This document shows positions 35,373 to 46,138 of a DNA stretch of 64,000 bases, piece by piece. The number at the start of each line of letters is the position of its first letter. Position 1 is the first letter of the stretch. The notes under the pieces were generated by a model, which did not search any database, had not been told where the DNA came from, and saw only the letters and a program-made list of their open reading frames with translations. The DNA is from Fictibacillus halophilus (GTDB lineage Bacteria; Bacillota; Bacilli; Bacillales; Fictibacillaceae): NCBI RefSeq assembly GCF_016401385.1, contig NZ_JAEACF010000001.1, forward strand, positions 2,418,001 to 2,482,000. The letters are read 5' to 3'. Both the position numbers and the translations under genes were made by a program.

Positions 35373-35681
35373 TTACCAATAATAAGGACGGAAACGACGA
35401 ATTCGGTAAAACGGAAAACCAAAAACTCCGAAGCCAGGAAAAAACGGCCCGACAAAAATGATACGGCTATTACGATCAGCTTGCTCACCTGGCATGATCA
35501 TATACATATTATCTTGATCATAGCTATGCAATTGACCGTGATATACATTTCCATCATTCAGTTCAATCGTAACCTTCTGTCCCATGTACTCGAGACAAAG
35601 ATCATGGTAATGATGGTGATGATGTCCAGCAAATGAGGACGACTCATCTTTATGACTTTTACCTTTTAAAGGGTTCAACAA
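35373..35681 (-). CDS. Hypothetical protein with Sm-like segment and aromatic tail
   Basis: 102 residues. After a Lys/Ser/His-rich start (five adjacent His), residues 32-66 read like an Sm-fold strand pattern (GQKVTIELNDGNVYHGQL, then a bulged MYMIMP). The tail is rich in Phe, Gly, Arg and Tyr (FGFPFYRIRRFRPYYW), as in some spore-coat proteins. TTG start at 35681, nine bases after AGGAGG. Family not recognised; a spore-coat role is only a guess. Confidence 0.7.
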   Translation of the reverse strand: MLNPLKGKSHKDESSSFAGHHHHHYHDLCLEYMGQKVTIELNDGNVYHGQLHSYDQDNMYMIMPGEQADRNSRIIFVGPFFPGFGVFGFPFYRIRRFRPYYW

Positions 35682-35769
35682 TACAATTTGCCTCCTTTTT
35701 CTCCCTACATCTTATTCTTAAGAGAAGTACAAGGCGTGTGTACAAACCCAAAATAAAAAAAATAGGCGC

Positions 35770-36093
35770 TTAACTTACAGCGCCATAACCATTCTGTTCT
35801 ATAATTGCATAGATCGTTTTTAAGTTCGGATTACCTTCTGCTACTACCTCTCCATCAATTACGACGACAGGATAAAAAAGGTCTTCTTCTACAATTCTTT
35901 CTGAAAATGCCTGATCGATCTCATTTTCCGTTCTTTCCATGTCTATATAAAGAACATTAAACAATAAGTTCGGAAACTTTCTTGAGATTGCTGCCTCTAG
36001 CCATTCAGCTGTTTCTTTTGCTGAAGGAAGATGAACACAGCTGGCACATTTTTGTTCCGCTCCATATACTTTAATACTAAATGAGTTACTCAT
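35770..36093 (-). CDS. yuzD: DUF1462 thioredoxin-like protein, YuzD
   Basis: 107-residue thioredoxin-like fold with CASC (16-19) in the position of the redox CxxC, and cis-Pro-like YPVVVID. Size and place match B. subtilis YuzD. GAGGTG precedes the ATG. Partner unknown. Confidence 0.9.
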   Translation of the reverse strand: MSNSFSIKVYGAEQKCASCVHLPSAKETAEWLEAAISRKFPNLLFNVLYIDMERTENEIDQAFSERIVEEDLFYPVVVIDGEVVAEGNPNLKTIYAIIEQNGYGAVS

Positions 36094-36251
36094 GAAGAAT
36101 CACCTCAATGTATGCGCTTATTTGCTTTCATCATACCTTATTTTTCATAAAAGAAAAAGGAACAAATATCATGATGCTTGCTCATGGATTTTTTATTCCA
36201 TATCCCGTATACTAAGAGTAAGTTCTTTTTAAGAAAGGAGCCTTGATTATT

Positions 36252-36497
36252 ATGGCTGAAACTCAAAACTTAGAGATGCGTGAACAAGTTGAAGAAGTTC
36301 TTGATAAATTACGCCCGTTCCTTCTTCGTGATGGAGGAGACGTGGAATTAGTGGATATTGAAGAAGGTGTAGTAAAAGTACGCCTTATGGGAGCATGTGG
36401 TAGCTGCCCAAGTTCAACAATTACACTAAAAGCTGGTATCGAACGTGCACTTCTTGAAGAAGTTCCTGGTGTTGTTGAATTAGAACAAGTATTTTAA
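36252..36497 (+). CDS. yutI: Nfu-type iron-sulfur scaffold protein, YutI
   Basis: 81-residue NifU C-terminal domain with the cluster-binding Cys49 and Cys52 ([10 protein letters not shown]). Carries Fe-S clusters to client proteins. The ATG at 36252 follows AAGGAG by 11 bases; a TTG nine bases earlier touches the ribosome site. Confidence 0.93.
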   Translation: MAETQNLEMREQVEEVLDKLRPFLLRDGGDVELVDIEEGVVKVRLMGACGSCPSSTITLKAGIERALLEEVPGVVELEQVF

Positions 36498-36503
36498 TGA
36501 TAA

Positions 36504-36541
36504 CGAAGAAGCCGCTCAATCTAGAGCGGCTTCTTTTTTTG
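36504..36541 (+). terminator. Terminator of yutI
   Basis: AGAAGCCGCTC and GAGCGGCTTCT arms followed by T7. Confidence 0.92.
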
Positions 36542-36564
36542 ATGTTTATTGTAAGCTTAAAAGC

Positions 36565-36694
36565 TGTTGGCTTCCGTTTCAGGTGCTCGCTTTCCGCGGG
36601 GCAGGCGGTGAGCCACATTCGTACGTTTTACTTTTAAGTGTCTCACCTGCCCGCCTGTCCCGCAGGAGTCTCCCACCTTCCACTACAACCAACT
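36565..36694 (-). repeat. Intergenic hairpin repeat, copy B (outer module only, ~130 bp)
   Basis: Ends GTTGG/CCAAC, inner GCTCGCTTTCCGCGGGGCAGG and GGTGAG...CTCACCTGCCCGCC. Diverged from the other copies but same length and order, in the orientation of copy D. It lies downstream of both yutI and argF and may act as a terminator for argF, for which I see no other. Confidence 0.75.
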
Positions 36695-36753
36695 ATTCAA
36701 AGGAGACAAAAAAATAAAAACAAGAAGCTATGCATGTATTTTATGTTAACCTG

Positions 36754-37701
36754 TTAACTCATCAAACGAACAAGCAATGCTTTTTGTGCGTGAAGACGGT
36801 TTTCAGCCTCATGAAAAACAACAGAATGAGGACCATCAATAATCTCCGCCGTTACCTCTTCCTCTCGATGTGCAGGCAAACAATGCATAAAGATATAGTC
36901 ACTCTTTGCATATGAGACCAGCTCTCGATTCACTTGATAATCTTTAAAATGTTTTAGGCGTACCTCTGCTTCAGCTTCTTGCCCCATGCTCGCCCAAACA
37001 TCTGTATAAATCACATCACTATTTTTAATACCTTCAATCGGATCATGAGTTACTTCGATAACAGAACCGTTTTGTTTCGCAACTTCTTTTGCATAAGAAA
37101 CAATCTCTTCCTTCGGTTCGTAGTTTTCAGGGCAAATAATAGTACAATCCATGCCCACTTTTGCGGCTCCAATCATTAAAGAGTGTGCGACATTGTTTCC
37201 GTCACCAATATACGCCAGCTTTTTCCCTTTGAACGACCCTTTATATTCTAAAATTGTAAGAAGATCAGCTAGTATCTGACACGGATGAAAATCGTCCGTA
37301 AGTCCGTTGATTACAGGAATAGATCCGCTCTGTGCAAGCTCTTCAACTGTGGATTGATGAAACGTACGAATCATTAGCGCATCTAGATAGCCGGACAATA
37401 CTTTCGCTGTATCTGAGATCGATTCTCCTCTACCCATCTGAATATCACGAGTCGATAGATGGATCGCATGACCGCCGAGCTGCAGCATTGCAGCCTCGAA
37501 CGAAACGCGAGTACGTGTCGATGATTTCTCGAAAATCATTCCTAAGATCTTTCCTTTTAGTAAAGGTGGTGCAGATGGACCTTGTTTTTTCAAGTCTTTC
37601 GCAAGGTTCAATAAGTCGATGATCTCAGATGTAGAATAATCCATCAGCGTTAGGAAATCTTTCTGAGTTTGCGTTTGGCGAAGTGGGTGTACGATTGACA
37701 T
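36754..37701 (-). CDS. argF: Ornithine carbamoyltransferase
   Basis: Joins ornithine and carbamoyl phosphate to citrulline. Carbamoyl-phosphate loop SSTRTR (60-65), HPCQILADL near 139-147 and the ornithine site MHCLPAHR near 270 are present. 315 residues. Its ATG overlaps the carB stop (TAATG), which suggests translational coupling. Last gene of the arginine operon. Confidence 0.97.
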   Translation of the reverse strand: MSIVHPLRQTQTQKDFLTLMDYSTSEIIDLLNLAKDLKKQGPSAPPLLKGKILGMIFEKSSTRTRVSFEAAMLQLGGHAIHLSTRDIQMGRGESISDTAKVLSGYLDALMIRTFHQSTVEELAQSGSIPVINGLTDDFHPCQILADLLTILEYKGSFKGKKLAYIGDGNNVAHSLMIGAAKVGMDCTIICPENYEPKEEIVSYAKEVAKQNGSVIEVTHDPIEGIKNSDVIYTDVWASMGQEAEAEVRLKHFKDYQVNRELVSYAKSDYIFMHCLPAHREEEVTAEIIDGPHSVVFHEAENRLHAQKALLVRLMS

Positions 37702-40700
37702 TAGATCAGCACTTCCTTTCTCATTTTATTCGAGGTGCGTATCGCATCTAAATAAGCGTAAGATGTTTCTTTCCTTGTTAGTACATGGACTCTATCAAGA
37801 ACGGCACGCTTAGCATTTTGACTTTCGCAATCATTCGAAAAATTTATATATATGGCTTTATTGTCTGTTTTTAACCATTCATCAAATGTTAGATTTTTTG
37901 CAGTAAGTACGGAATATCCACATTCCTCCCAGGCTTTTGAAGCAGCTTCAGCGAGGGTTCCTTCCGCAAAAATACTTCCTTGATCATTCCATAGATCAGC
38001 CAATTGAAGACTCGATCCTTTCAAAGCTTTCATTAGAGCTCCATTAAAATCGGCATCTGTTCCTATCACTTCTCCAGTAGATAGCATCATCGGACTTAAC
38101 ACCGGAGAAACACCAGGCAGTTTTATGGTTGAGAACACAGGCGCTTTTACTGTAACTTCCGGTTGTCCGTTATGCTCTTGGTCAAGGTTTAATGACTTTA
38201 ATGAATGACCAAGAAGCAATTGTGTTGCTTTCTGCACGAGGTTTACATTCGTAATCTTACTCATGATGGGAGCTGTTCGAGATGCTCTTGGGTTCACTTC
38301 AATAACATATACACTCTCATTCTTTATAGCGAATTGAATATTAAACAATCCTTTATACGATAAGTTAAGTGCTATTTTTTTAGAGAAAGATTTTATTTGA
38401 TCTATCACATGATTTGATAAAGATTGCGGTGGTGTGACAGTCAGACTATCTCCAGAATGAACCCCGGTTCCTTCTAAATGTTCAAAAATACCAGGAATGA
38501 ATAGATCTGCACCATCGCTTAAAACATCTACCTCGGCTTCTGTACCTTCTAAAAACGTATCGATCAAAACAGGATAATTCACTTGTTCATGTTTTAGATA
38601 ATCTGTAAGTTCGCTTTCAGAATACAGCACCTTCATTCCGCTTCCACCAATCACGTATGATGGACGTAGAAGAATTGGAAACCCTAGTTTGTTTGCATAA
38701 AGCTTCACTTCTTTTTCGCTTACCGCCGAAAATCCTGGAACTTTAGGAATATTCAATGTGTCCAAAAATTGATAAAAGCGCTCTCTGTCTTCCATTTGGT
38801 CTACGGTGTCTGCCGGACTTCCAAGAACATAATATCCCGCCTCTTCTAACTTCTTAGCCAAATTGATAGATGTTTGGCCACCAAATTGCAGAATGACATC
38901 TGATATTCCTTCAAACTCCAAAACATGATTGATGTCTTCAAAGGTTAGAGGCTCAAAATATAGGGAGTCAGATACTTCATAGTCCGTACTTACTGTTTCT
39001 GGATTATTGTTAATCAAGATGGCTTCATATCCAAAAGATTTGAGTGCTATAGCACTATGCACGCAACAATAATCAAATTCAACACCTTGCCCGATTCGTA
39101 TGGGACCGGATCCGATGACTGCCACTTTTTTCTTCGTGCTTGGGATTCTATCGCTCTTCCCGCTCCAGCTGGAATAAAAATATGTCGTTTTTGCTTCGAA
39201 CTCTGCTGCACACGTATCCACCATCTTATACGTCGGCGTGATATCCCACTCTACTCTCTTGTTGCGTACCTCTAACTCTGAAGCAGACCAGATTTCTGAT
39301 AAGTATCGATCTGAAAAACCATACTTTTTTGCCAGTTGCAGCTGTTGTTTTTCTATTTTTTCTAAAGTTGTTTGTTGCAGCATATTGTCCATAGAAACCA
39401 TCTCATGAAAGATGGATAAAAAGTAAGGTGTGATTTGTGTTAATTCATGAATTCTGTCTGCAGTTATTCCTCTTTTCAACAGTTCCATCACCACGAAAAA
39501 ACGACGATCATCTGCTGATATGACAAGATCAAGAAGTGTATCCTCATCTAATGCAGATAGTTCTTTCAAATACATTCCGTTCGTTTTAAGCTCTAGTGAT
39601 CGGATCGCCTTTTGAAACGCTGAAGCCATGTTTCTCTCTAACGCCATCACTTCGCCTGTCGCTTTCATCTGGGTTCCGAGTTTTCGGTCAGCATGAGGAA
39701 ACTTATCGAACGGCCACCTTGGCATTTTTACAGCTACATAATCTAATGCCGGTTCAAAACTCGCAAAGGTCGTTCCTGTTACTGGATTCTTCAATTCATG
39801 CAGGTTATACCCTAGGGCAAGTTTGGCAGCGATCTTTGCAATCGGATATCCAGTTGCTTTTGATGCTAGTGCAGATGACCTGCTCACACGCGGATTCACT
39901 TCGATCAAATAATACTGTGAGTTATCAGGATGAAGTGCAAACTGAATATTACATCCTCCTACGATTTCAAGCGCAGAGATGATGGTTAATGACGCTTTTC
40001 TAAGTGACTGATACTCATCATCTGTTAATGTCTGGCTAGGAGCTACTACTACAGAATCACCTGTATGAACACCGACAGGGTCAACGTTTTCCATGTTACA
40101 AACCGTGATGCATGTTCCGTTCTTGTCACGCATCACTTCATATTCAACCTCTTTATAGCCTGCAATACTTTTTTCAATCAGACATTGGTTGATCGGACTC
40201 GCTGATAGACCTTGTTTAACTAGAGAGGTCAGCATCTCTTTAGAGGAAGCAATTCCGCCACCAAACCCCCCGAGAGTATATGCTGGTCTAACAATTACCG
40301 GATAACCAGTCACTTCAGCAAAATGGATCGCTTCGTCTATTGAAGTAACAATCTCACTTTCTGGTACAGGTTCTCCGAGATGCTTCATCAATGATCGAAA
40401 CAGATCACGGTCTTCTGCTTTTTGTATAGAATGAATATCTGTACCTAAAAGTTTCACTTCATATTTCTTTAAAATTCCTTTCTCATGAAGTTCCATCGCC
40501 AAGTTAAGTCCTGTTTGACCTCCAACCGTGGCTAAGAGTCCATCAGGTTTTTCTTTTTGAATAATCTGTTCAGCATATTCTACTGTTAAGGGTTCAAAGT
40601 ATATAACGTCTGCAAACGTCTTATCCGTCATGATCGTAGCCGGATTGTTGTTGATCAAGACTACTTCTATCCCTTCTTCTTTTAACGCTTTACATGCCTG

Positions 40701-40793
40701 TGTTCCGGAATAATCAAATTCTGCTGCCTGCCCGATTACGATCGGTCCTGATCCGATCACGAGCACCTTCTTGATGTCTTGTTGTTTAGGCAT
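37701..40793 (-). CDS. carB: Carbamoyl-phosphate synthase large subunit, arginine-specific type
   Basis: 1030 residues: two ATP-grasp halves (first about 1-400, repeat starting near 553 at [23 protein letters not shown] in pattern) and a C-terminal regulatory domain from about 930. The length equals the B. subtilis arginine-regulated CarB and is shorter than pyrimidine-type PyrAB. Overlaps carA by eight bases (ATGCCTAA). Works with carA to supply carbamoyl phosphate to argF, the next gene. Confidence 0.97.
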   Translation of the reverse strand: MPKQQDIKKVLVIGSGPIVIGQAAEFDYSGTQACKALKEEGIEVVLINNNPATIMTDKTFADVIYFEPLTVEYAEQIIQKEKPDGLLATVGGQTGLNLAMELHEKGILKKYEVKLLGTDIHSIQKAEDRDLFRSLMKHLGEPVPESEIVTSIDEAIHFAEVTGYPVIVRPAYTLGGFGGGIASSKEMLTSLVKQGLSASPINQCLIEKSIAGYKEVEYEVMRDKNGTCITVCNMENVDPVGVHTGDSVVVAPSQTLTDDEYQSLRKASLTIISALEIVGGCNIQFALHPDNSQYYLIEVNPRVSRSSALASKATGYPIAKIAAKLALGYNLHELKNPVTGTTFASFEPALDYVAVKMPRWPFDKFPHADRKLGTQMKATGEVMALERNMASAFQKAIRSLELKTNGMYLKELSALDEDTLLDLVISADDRRFFVVMELLKRGITADRIHELTQITPYFLSIFHEMVSMDNMLQQTTLEKIEKQQLQLAKKYGFSDRYLSEIWSASELEVRNKRVEWDITPTYKMVDTCAAEFEAKTTYFYSSWSGKSDRIPSTKKKVAVIGSGPIRIGQGVEFDYCCVHSAIALKSFGYEAILINNNPETVSTDYEVSDSLYFEPLTFEDINHVLEFEGISDVILQFGGQTSINLAKKLEEAGYYVLGSPADTVDQMEDRERFYQFLDTLNIPKVPGFSAVSEKEVKLYANKLGFPILLRPSYVIGGSGMKVLYSESELTDYLKHEQVNYPVLIDTFLEGTEAEVDVLSDGADLFIPGIFEHLEGTGVHSGDSLTVTPPQSLSNHVIDQIKSFSKKIALNLSYKGLFNIQFAIKNESVYVIEVNPRASRTAPIMSKITNVNLVQKATQLLLGHSLKSLNLDQEHNGQPEVTVKAPVFSTIKLPGVSPVLSPMMLSTGEVIGTDADFNGALMKALKGSSLQLADLWNDQGSIFAEGTLAEAASKAWEECGYSVLTAKNLTFDEWLKTDNKAIYINFSNDCESQNAKRAVLDRVHVLTRKETSYAYLDAIRTSNKMRKEVLI

Positions 40794-41838
40794 AACTTCT
40801 CACCTTCTCTGTATGTTGTACACTGTTAATAAAATTTTGGAAGATTTCCTTATGTTCGTTCGGACCAGGTGCTGCTTCAGGGTGGAATTGTACACTTGCA
40901 ACATTGAATGAACGATGCCATAATCCCTCGACACTTTGATCGTTCACGTTTTCAAACCAAATATTGAACCCTGTTTCTGCTAAACTTTCTTTTTGAACAA
41001 CATAACTATGATTTTGTGAACTCATCGATACTTTTCCTGTCTTCAAGTTCATAACTGGCTGATTCGCACCACGATGACCAAATTTCAGCTTTCGCGTCTC
41101 ACCGCCGAATGCTAAAGCAAGTATCTGATGACCGAGACAGATGCCTAACGTAGGGTAGCGCATCGCTAGATTTTTATAACGATGAAAATAGGCGGAGAAC
41201 CTCATAGGATCACCAGAACCGTTTGAAAAAACAAAACCATCTGGATTTAATTTTTCGATATCGGCTATATCTTGATCAAAAGGAACAATTGTTACTCTGC
41301 ATCCCTCGTTAACAAGAGCATCAACGATTGATTTCTTATATCCAAAATCGATCAGTACGATATGCGTGTCTCCTGAACCTGTCTTTTTCATTGATGTAGT
41401 CGGCCAATATTCTTCTAGCTGAAAAGAATCAGGAGTGATGCTTGGTACATGCAAAACGGCTGGTAGAGATCCTTTTATTCGAATTTGTTGAATAAGAGAT
41501 CTTGTATCTACATTGGTTAGAGCAGGGATTTGATAAGCGTTTAGCAAGTCAACGATAGATTGGCGGTTATCTTTTGCAACGAATCCAAAGCACTCTGCCA
41601 TAACTACTCCTGCCACTTGAATTTTGGCGGATTCCATACTCTTAGGATCAAATCCGTAGTTTCCTATAAAAGGATAAGAAAACACGACGATCTGTCCTTG
41701 ATAGGAAGGGTCGGTCAATACTTGTTCGTATCCAGTCATTCCTGTATAAAATACAACTTCACCTGAACCATATTGATTGTCACTAATCCAGTCACCATCA
41801 AATGCATGACCGTTAGATAGCGTTATACAGCCTTTCAT
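40786..41838 (-). CDS. carA: Carbamoyl-phosphate synthase small (glutaminase) subunit
   Basis: 350-residue class I glutamine amidotransferase subunit. Triad Cys234 (GICLGHQ), His319 and Glu321 (VQFHPEAAPG). The ATG at 41838 follows AAGGAG by 11 bases; a GTG 12 bases earlier lies in the ribosome site. An ArgR-box-like sequence sits in the 81-base gap after argD, so carA may have its own promoter. Confidence 0.96.
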   Translation of the reverse strand: MKGCITLSNGHAFDGDWISDNQYGSGEVVFYTGMTGYEQVLTDPSYQGQIVVFSYPFIGNYGFDPKSMESAKIQVAGVVMAECFGFVAKDNRQSIVDLLNAYQIPALTNVDTRSLIQQIRIKGSLPAVLHVPSITPDSFQLEEYWPTTSMKKTGSGDTHIVLIDFGYKKSIVDALVNEGCRVTIVPFDQDIADIEKLNPDGFVFSNGSGDPMRFSAYFHRYKNLAMRYPTLGICLGHQILALAFGGETRKLKFGHRGANQPVMNLKTGKVSMSSQNHSYVVQKESLAETGFNIWFENVNDQSVEGLWHRSFNVASVQFHPEAAPGPNEHKEIFQNFINSVQHTEKVRSYA

Positions 41839-41873
41839 GTTAAGTCCCACTCCTTGTATAAAACATATAGTTT

Positions 41874-41891
41874 AATGTATTTTTATTCAAT
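41874..41891. promoter_or_regulatory. ArgR-box-like site between argD and carA
   Basis: On the minus strand ATTGAATAAAAATACATT matches the B. subtilis ARG box CATGAATAAAAATKCAAK at 14 of 18 positions. Confidence 0.5.
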
Positions 41892-41919
41892 TATAAGTAA
41901 AAAAATATCTAATTTCTTT

Positions 41920-43074
41920 TTACGTCACTTTTTCATATTTGTTATTAAAAAGAGCTAGAATCGTGTTTAACGCTGATGTTAGTTCTTCATCCGTAACATT
42001 TAAAGGGGGTAGTAATCGAATAACAGGCTCGCCTGCAGGAACGGTTAATAGACCTTGGTCTTCTAAATTTACTATTAATTCGCCAGCCCGCTCACATTCT
42101 ATTCCTATCAATAGTCCTTTTCCTCGTATTTCCTTTACGCAAGGGAAATTTATCAAGTGATTTTCTAATTGCGCTTTGAAGTTCTTTCCTTTTCTCTCAA
42201 CCTCACTTAAGAATTCGTCATGAAAAATGATATCCAAAACACTTTGGCTGACTGCACATGCGAGAGGATTTCCTCCAAATGTTGTTCCATGGCTACCTGG
42301 ACCAAACATATCAGCTAGTTTACTCTTTCCAAGCATAGCTCCTATCGGAAAGCCGTTTCCTAGCCCTTTGGCAAGAGTAACGATATCAGGATCTAATTCG
42401 AAGTGTTCATAGGCATATCTTTTTCCCGTTCTGCCGATACCGGTTTGGACTTCATCAATAATTAATAAAATATCGTTCTTCTCACAAATCTCTTGCACTG
42501 CTTTATAAAAATCTGGGTCAGCAATTTTAATCCCGCCTTCTCCCTGTATGACTTCCATCATGATCGCAGCTGTGTCGTTGTCTGCCTGTTTCTTCAATTG
42601 CTCAATATCGTTCCATGGCAGATGTATGAATGTTGACAGAAGCGGTCCATATCCTTCTTTTATCTTTTGTTGACCCGTCGCCGACATGGAACCGAACGTT
42701 CTCCCGTGAAATGAATCGTTAAACGTGATGATCTTATTTTTCTTTGTGAATTTCTTAGCAAGCTTGATCGCAGCTTCGTTCGCTTCAGCTCCACTATTGC
42801 AAAAGAAGGCTAGATCCAAATGTGTGTGCTTCACAAGCGTATCTGCGAGCAACTCTTGCTGATGGATTTCAAAAAGATTGGAAGTATGCCAGATGCATTC
42901 GCTTTGCTTTTGTAGAGCTGCAACCACATCGGGATGACAATGACCTAGACTCGTTACAGCTATTCCACTCGTGAAATCTAAGTATTTCTTATCGTTTTGG
43001 TCATACACATAAGTTCCGTTACCTTTTTGAAGTCGTATTTGTTTTCTTTTGTAAGTTGGAAAAAGTGCACTCAC
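41920..43074 (-). CDS. argD: Acetylornithine aminotransferase
   Basis: PLP enzyme making N-acetylornithine from the semialdehyde. GSEANEAAIKLA-type CNSGAEANEAA near residue 92, IDEVQTGIGRTG near 208 and the PLP lysine in TLAKGLGNGFPIGA. 384 residues. GTG start at 43074 overlaps the argB stop as GTGA. Confidence 0.95.
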   Translation of the reverse strand: MSALFPTYKRKQIRLQKGNGTYVYDQNDKKYLDFTSGIAVTSLGHCHPDVVAALQKQSECIWHTSNLFEIHQQELLADTLVKHTHLDLAFFCNSGAEANEAAIKLAKKFTKKNKIITFNDSFHGRTFGSMSATGQQKIKEGYGPLLSTFIHLPWNDIEQLKKQADNDTAAIMMEVIQGEGGIKIADPDFYKAVQEICEKNDILLIIDEVQTGIGRTGKRYAYEHFELDPDIVTLAKGLGNGFPIGAMLGKSKLADMFGPGSHGTTFGGNPLACAVSQSVLDIIFHDEFLSEVERKGKNFKAQLENHLINFPCVKEIRGKGLLIGIECERAGELIVNLEDQGLLTVPAGEPVIRLLPPLNVTDEELTSALNTILALFNNKYEKVT

Positions 43075-43814
43075 GTGATCAGTACCTCCTTAAACAATTC
43101 CGTACCTGACAGAGTTTGGTCGGTAATTCGTACTTGCTTGATGTTTAGATCCAGACATTTTATAGCCGCTTCAACCTTTGGAACCATTCCCCCGCTTATG
43201 TGTCCTTCAACGATATTTTTATGAATGTCTGAGATCGTTAAGCATTTCATCCACTCTCCAAGCACTGAAACACCCGGTGTATCTGTAACAAAACATATCG
43301 ATTCGGCAGATAGTGCAGCTGCTGTTTCTCCTGCCGCTGTATCTGCATTAATATTCACCGTTTCACCGTTCTCTGTTACACCAAGAGAAGCAATGACTGG
43401 AACCTTGCCAGCTTCTAACACGTTTTGGATGATCTCTGTATTTACTCTCTCTACACTTCCAACCCAACCATAATTCTCTTTATCTAAAAAATCACAAGTG
43501 AGCAGGGAATTCTCTGCTCCACAAAGTCCTTGAGCTGAAATTCCGTCGTTATTCAATCTCTCCACAAGATTTGTATTGGTAATGTCATTTAAAGCTGTTT
43601 TTACACAGAAAAGCGATTCTAGCGAAGTGACTCGTACGCCATTCTTCATTTCTAACGGCAACCCGGATTCCGTCAGCTTCTTATTGATTTCGGGCCCTCC
43701 TCCGTGAACGATAACGATCTTTTCGCCTTGTTCAATCCTGTTTTTAAGAGCATCAAAAAAAGGAGACTGTAGGTTAGAAAGCGTACTTCCTCCGATTTTC
43801 ACAACATGACACAC
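43071..43814 (-). CDS. argB: Acetylglutamate kinase
   Basis: Phosphorylates N-acetylglutamate. Amino-acid kinase motifs KIGGSTL (6-12), HGGGPEIN (39-46) and NADTAAGETA near 159. 247 residues. The start is GTG at 43814, eight bases after AAGGAGG; an ATG two codons in lies in another frame. Lacks the N-terminal extension of arginine-inhibited kinases, consistent with control through argJ cycling. Confidence 0.94.
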   Translation of the reverse strand: MCHVVKIGGSTLSNLQSPFFDALKNRIEQGEKIVIVHGGGPEINKKLTESGLPLEMKNGVRVTSLESLFCVKTALNDITNTNLVERLNNDGISAQGLCGAENSLLTCDFLDKENYGWVGSVERVNTEIIQNVLEAGKVPVIASLGVTENGETVNINADTAAGETAAALSAESICFVTDTPGVSVLGEWMKCLTISDIHKNIVEGHISGGMVPKVEAAIKCLDLNIKQVRITDQTLSGTELFKEVLIT

Positions 43815-43829
43815 AACCCTCTCCTCCTT

Positions 43830-45056
43830 TTAGGTACGATAACTTGCATTAATTTGAACATAGTCATACGTAAGATCGCATCCCCACGCTCTTCCACTTC
43901 CAAGACCTTCTGATAGTTCAACCGAGATATGAATCTCATGACTTTTTAAGTAAGTACGGATTTTTTCCTCTGAAAATAGAACCGGCTCTCCATCTGCTAC
44001 AACTTCATGTTCACCAATTTTTATTTTTACAGCGTCGGGATTAAATGAAACGCCACTATATCCAGCTGCAGCAAGAATTCTGCCCCAGTTCGCATCGCAA
44101 CCAAATACAGCCGTCTTCACTAACGGAGAACCTACTATGGTTTTAGCAATGATTCTCGCCTCTTTATCCGAGGCTGCACCATTTACACTAACCTCAATCA
44201 GCTTGCTCGCACCTTCGCCATCCTTTGCGATAAGTTTGCCTAAATCTTCACAAACGAGTACGAGTGCTTCTAAGAATAGTTCCCATTCTGAATGGTTCTT
44301 GTCTAACTCTTCATTCTCACCCATGCCGTTTGCGAGCATGAGTACCATGTCGTTCGTCGATGTATCTCCGTCAACAGTAATACAATTGAAGGTTCGTTCT
44401 ACGGCATAAGACAAAGCATCGCGCAGATCATCTTGCTGCACAGCTGCATCAGTCGTGATAAAGCCTAGCATCGTAGCCATATTAGGGTGTATCATCCCTG
44501 ATCCTTTTGCCGTACCTGCTATCGTAATACTCTTATTATTAATTTTCAGAGAGTAGGCTGTATTCTTGGAAACGGTATCTGTCGTTAAAATCGATTGAGA
44601 AAAATCTATTGATCCTTTCAGCTCAGAATCTAGCACTAAGTTTTCAATACCAGCTGAAATTTTATCCATCGGCAGATGTTCACCGATCACCCCTGTTGAG
44701 GCAACTCCGACATAGTGCGGGGGAATATCCAGCTTTTCGGCGGTCTGGATCTGCATGTGCCGAGCATCTCTCAAGCCTTTTTTTCCTGTACAAGCATTTG
44801 CATTACCAGAGTTCACGATAATCGCTTGAAGCTTCCCCTCTTGAGAGATGCTATTCTGCGTAACTTTTAGCGGAGCTGCCTGTACTTGGTTCGTTGTATA
44901 AACACCTGCCGCGTTCGCCGGTGTAATACTATACAACAATCCTAAGTCGAGTTTTTTATGTTTTACACCACAATGAAGCCCACTTGCGTAAAACCCTTTT
45001 GGTGTCGCGATATTGATCCCTGTTATCTTTTGAATAACCGCTTTTGTTGCCTGCAT
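43830..45056 (-). CDS. argJ: Bifunctional ornithine acetyltransferase / N-acetylglutamate synthase
   Basis: Recycles the acetyl group from acetylornithine to glutamate and may also make acetylglutamate. The self-cleavage site is Ala194-Thr195 in KGSGMIHPNMATMLGF; Thr195 becomes the nucleophile of the beta chain. 408 residues. AAGGAGG precedes the ATG. Third arginine step enzyme in the operon order C-J-B-D. Confidence 0.96.
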   Translation of the reverse strand: MQATKAVIQKITGINIATPKGFYASGLHCGVKHKKLDLGLLYSITPANAAGVYTTNQVQAAPLKVTQNSISQEGKLQAIIVNSGNANACTGKKGLRDARHMQIQTAEKLDIPPHYVGVASTGVIGEHLPMDKISAGIENLVLDSELKGSIDFSQSILTTDTVSKNTAYSLKINNKSITIAGTAKGSGMIHPNMATMLGFITTDAAVQQDDLRDALSYAVERTFNCITVDGDTSTNDMVLMLANGMGENEELDKNHSEWELFLEALVLVCEDLGKLIAKDGEGASKLIEVSVNGAASDKEARIIAKTIVGSPLVKTAVFGCDANWGRILAAAGYSGVSFNPDAVKIKIGEHEVVADGEPVLFSEEKIRTYLKSHEIHISVELSEGLGSGRAWGCDLTYDYVQINASYRT

Positions 45057-45074
45057 CTATCCTGCCTCCTTTAG

Positions 45075-46109
45075 TTAAGGGAACATTGGTGAAGCTTTCA
45101 ATCCCTTCGTTTCATCCATTCCGAACATCACATTCATATTTTGAACCGCTTGACCTGCCGCTCCTTTTAATAGATTGTCAATACAAGAGATCACCGTGAT
45201 TCGGTTTGTTCGCTCATCAACGGCAAACGTAACATCACAAAAATTGGATCCGTATACTTGCTTTGTAAATAGGTTAGCTTTTTCCCTATGAACTCTGACG
45301 AAGTATTCACTGTCGTAATAAGATTCAAAGATTTCTTTTACAGAGCGAGAGGTAACTGAATCTGTGAGCTCTGCATACATCGTCGTCATGATGCCCCTAG
45401 TCATCGGGACAAGATGAGTATTAAATGTAATTTTCGTATCAACATCTGCACAAAACTGAATACTTTGCTCGATCTCTGGGATGTGCTGATGTTGATTGAT
45501 CTTGTATATACCGAGGCTGTCATTCACTTGTGAAAAATGCGTTCCTTTGCCGGGTGAGGCACCCGCTCCAGAAATCCCGCTCTTTGCATCAATAACGAGT
45601 GAAAATGGATGGATCGCTTTTTCTTTTAATAATGGGAGAATACCAATAAGAGCTGCAGTCGGATAACATCCTGGGTTCGCGATCAATTTTCCTTTCTGTA
45701 CCTCTTCTCTCTTCCATTCTGTTAATCCGTATACCGCCTGATTCACGAGTGATTGTGGAGGAGGCTCTTTTTTATACCACGCTCGATAGGTATCAGCATC
45801 TTTTATTCGAAAGTCTCCTGCTAGATCAATAATCTTTAAGTTCTCATCGACGAGCGAAGGAAGAAACTCTGATGAAACGCCACTTGGTGCGGAGGAAAAC
45901 ACGATATCTAATCCATCACTGGGTAGTTGTTTCAGTGGTTTTAGCTTCTGATCATGAACGTGATACAGATGCTGAATTTCTTCTGAAAGCTCAATACCTG
46001 CTCTAGAGGATGAATAGAGAACAACTTCGGTTATCTCTGTATGTGCAGATAGCAGCCGGAAGAGTTCCATACCGCCATATCCGGTCACACCAATAATTCC
46101 TGCTCTCAT
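45075..46109 (-). CDS. argC: N-acetyl-gamma-glutamyl-phosphate reductase
   Basis: Reduces N-acetylglutamyl phosphate to the semialdehyde with NADPH. Rossmann GVTGYGG (7-13) and catalytic Cys148 in NPGCYPTA. 344 residues. First gene of argCJBD-carAB-argF; AAGGAG lies seven to eight bases before the ATG. Confidence 0.96.
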   Translation of the reverse strand: MRAGIIGVTGYGGMELFRLLSAHTEITEVVLYSSSRAGIELSEEIQHLYHVHDQKLKPLKQLPSDGLDIVFSSAPSGVSSEFLPSLVDENLKIIDLAGDFRIKDADTYRAWYKKEPPPQSLVNQAVYGLTEWKREEVQKGKLIANPGCYPTAALIGILPLLKEKAIHPFSLVIDAKSGISGAGASPGKGTHFSQVNDSLGIYKINQHQHIPEIEQSIQFCADVDTKITFNTHLVPMTRGIMTTMYAELTDSVTSRSVKEIFESYYDSEYFVRVHREKANLFTKQVYGSNFCDVTFAVDERTNRITVISCIDNLLKGAAGQAVQNMNVMFGMDETKGLKASPMFP

Positions 46110-46138
46110 TACATCACTCCTTAAATAAGTTATGGTTC

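Noticed and set aside
36421..36618. 65-codon minus-strand frame
   Set aside because: Runs antisense to yutI, through its terminator and into repeat copy B.
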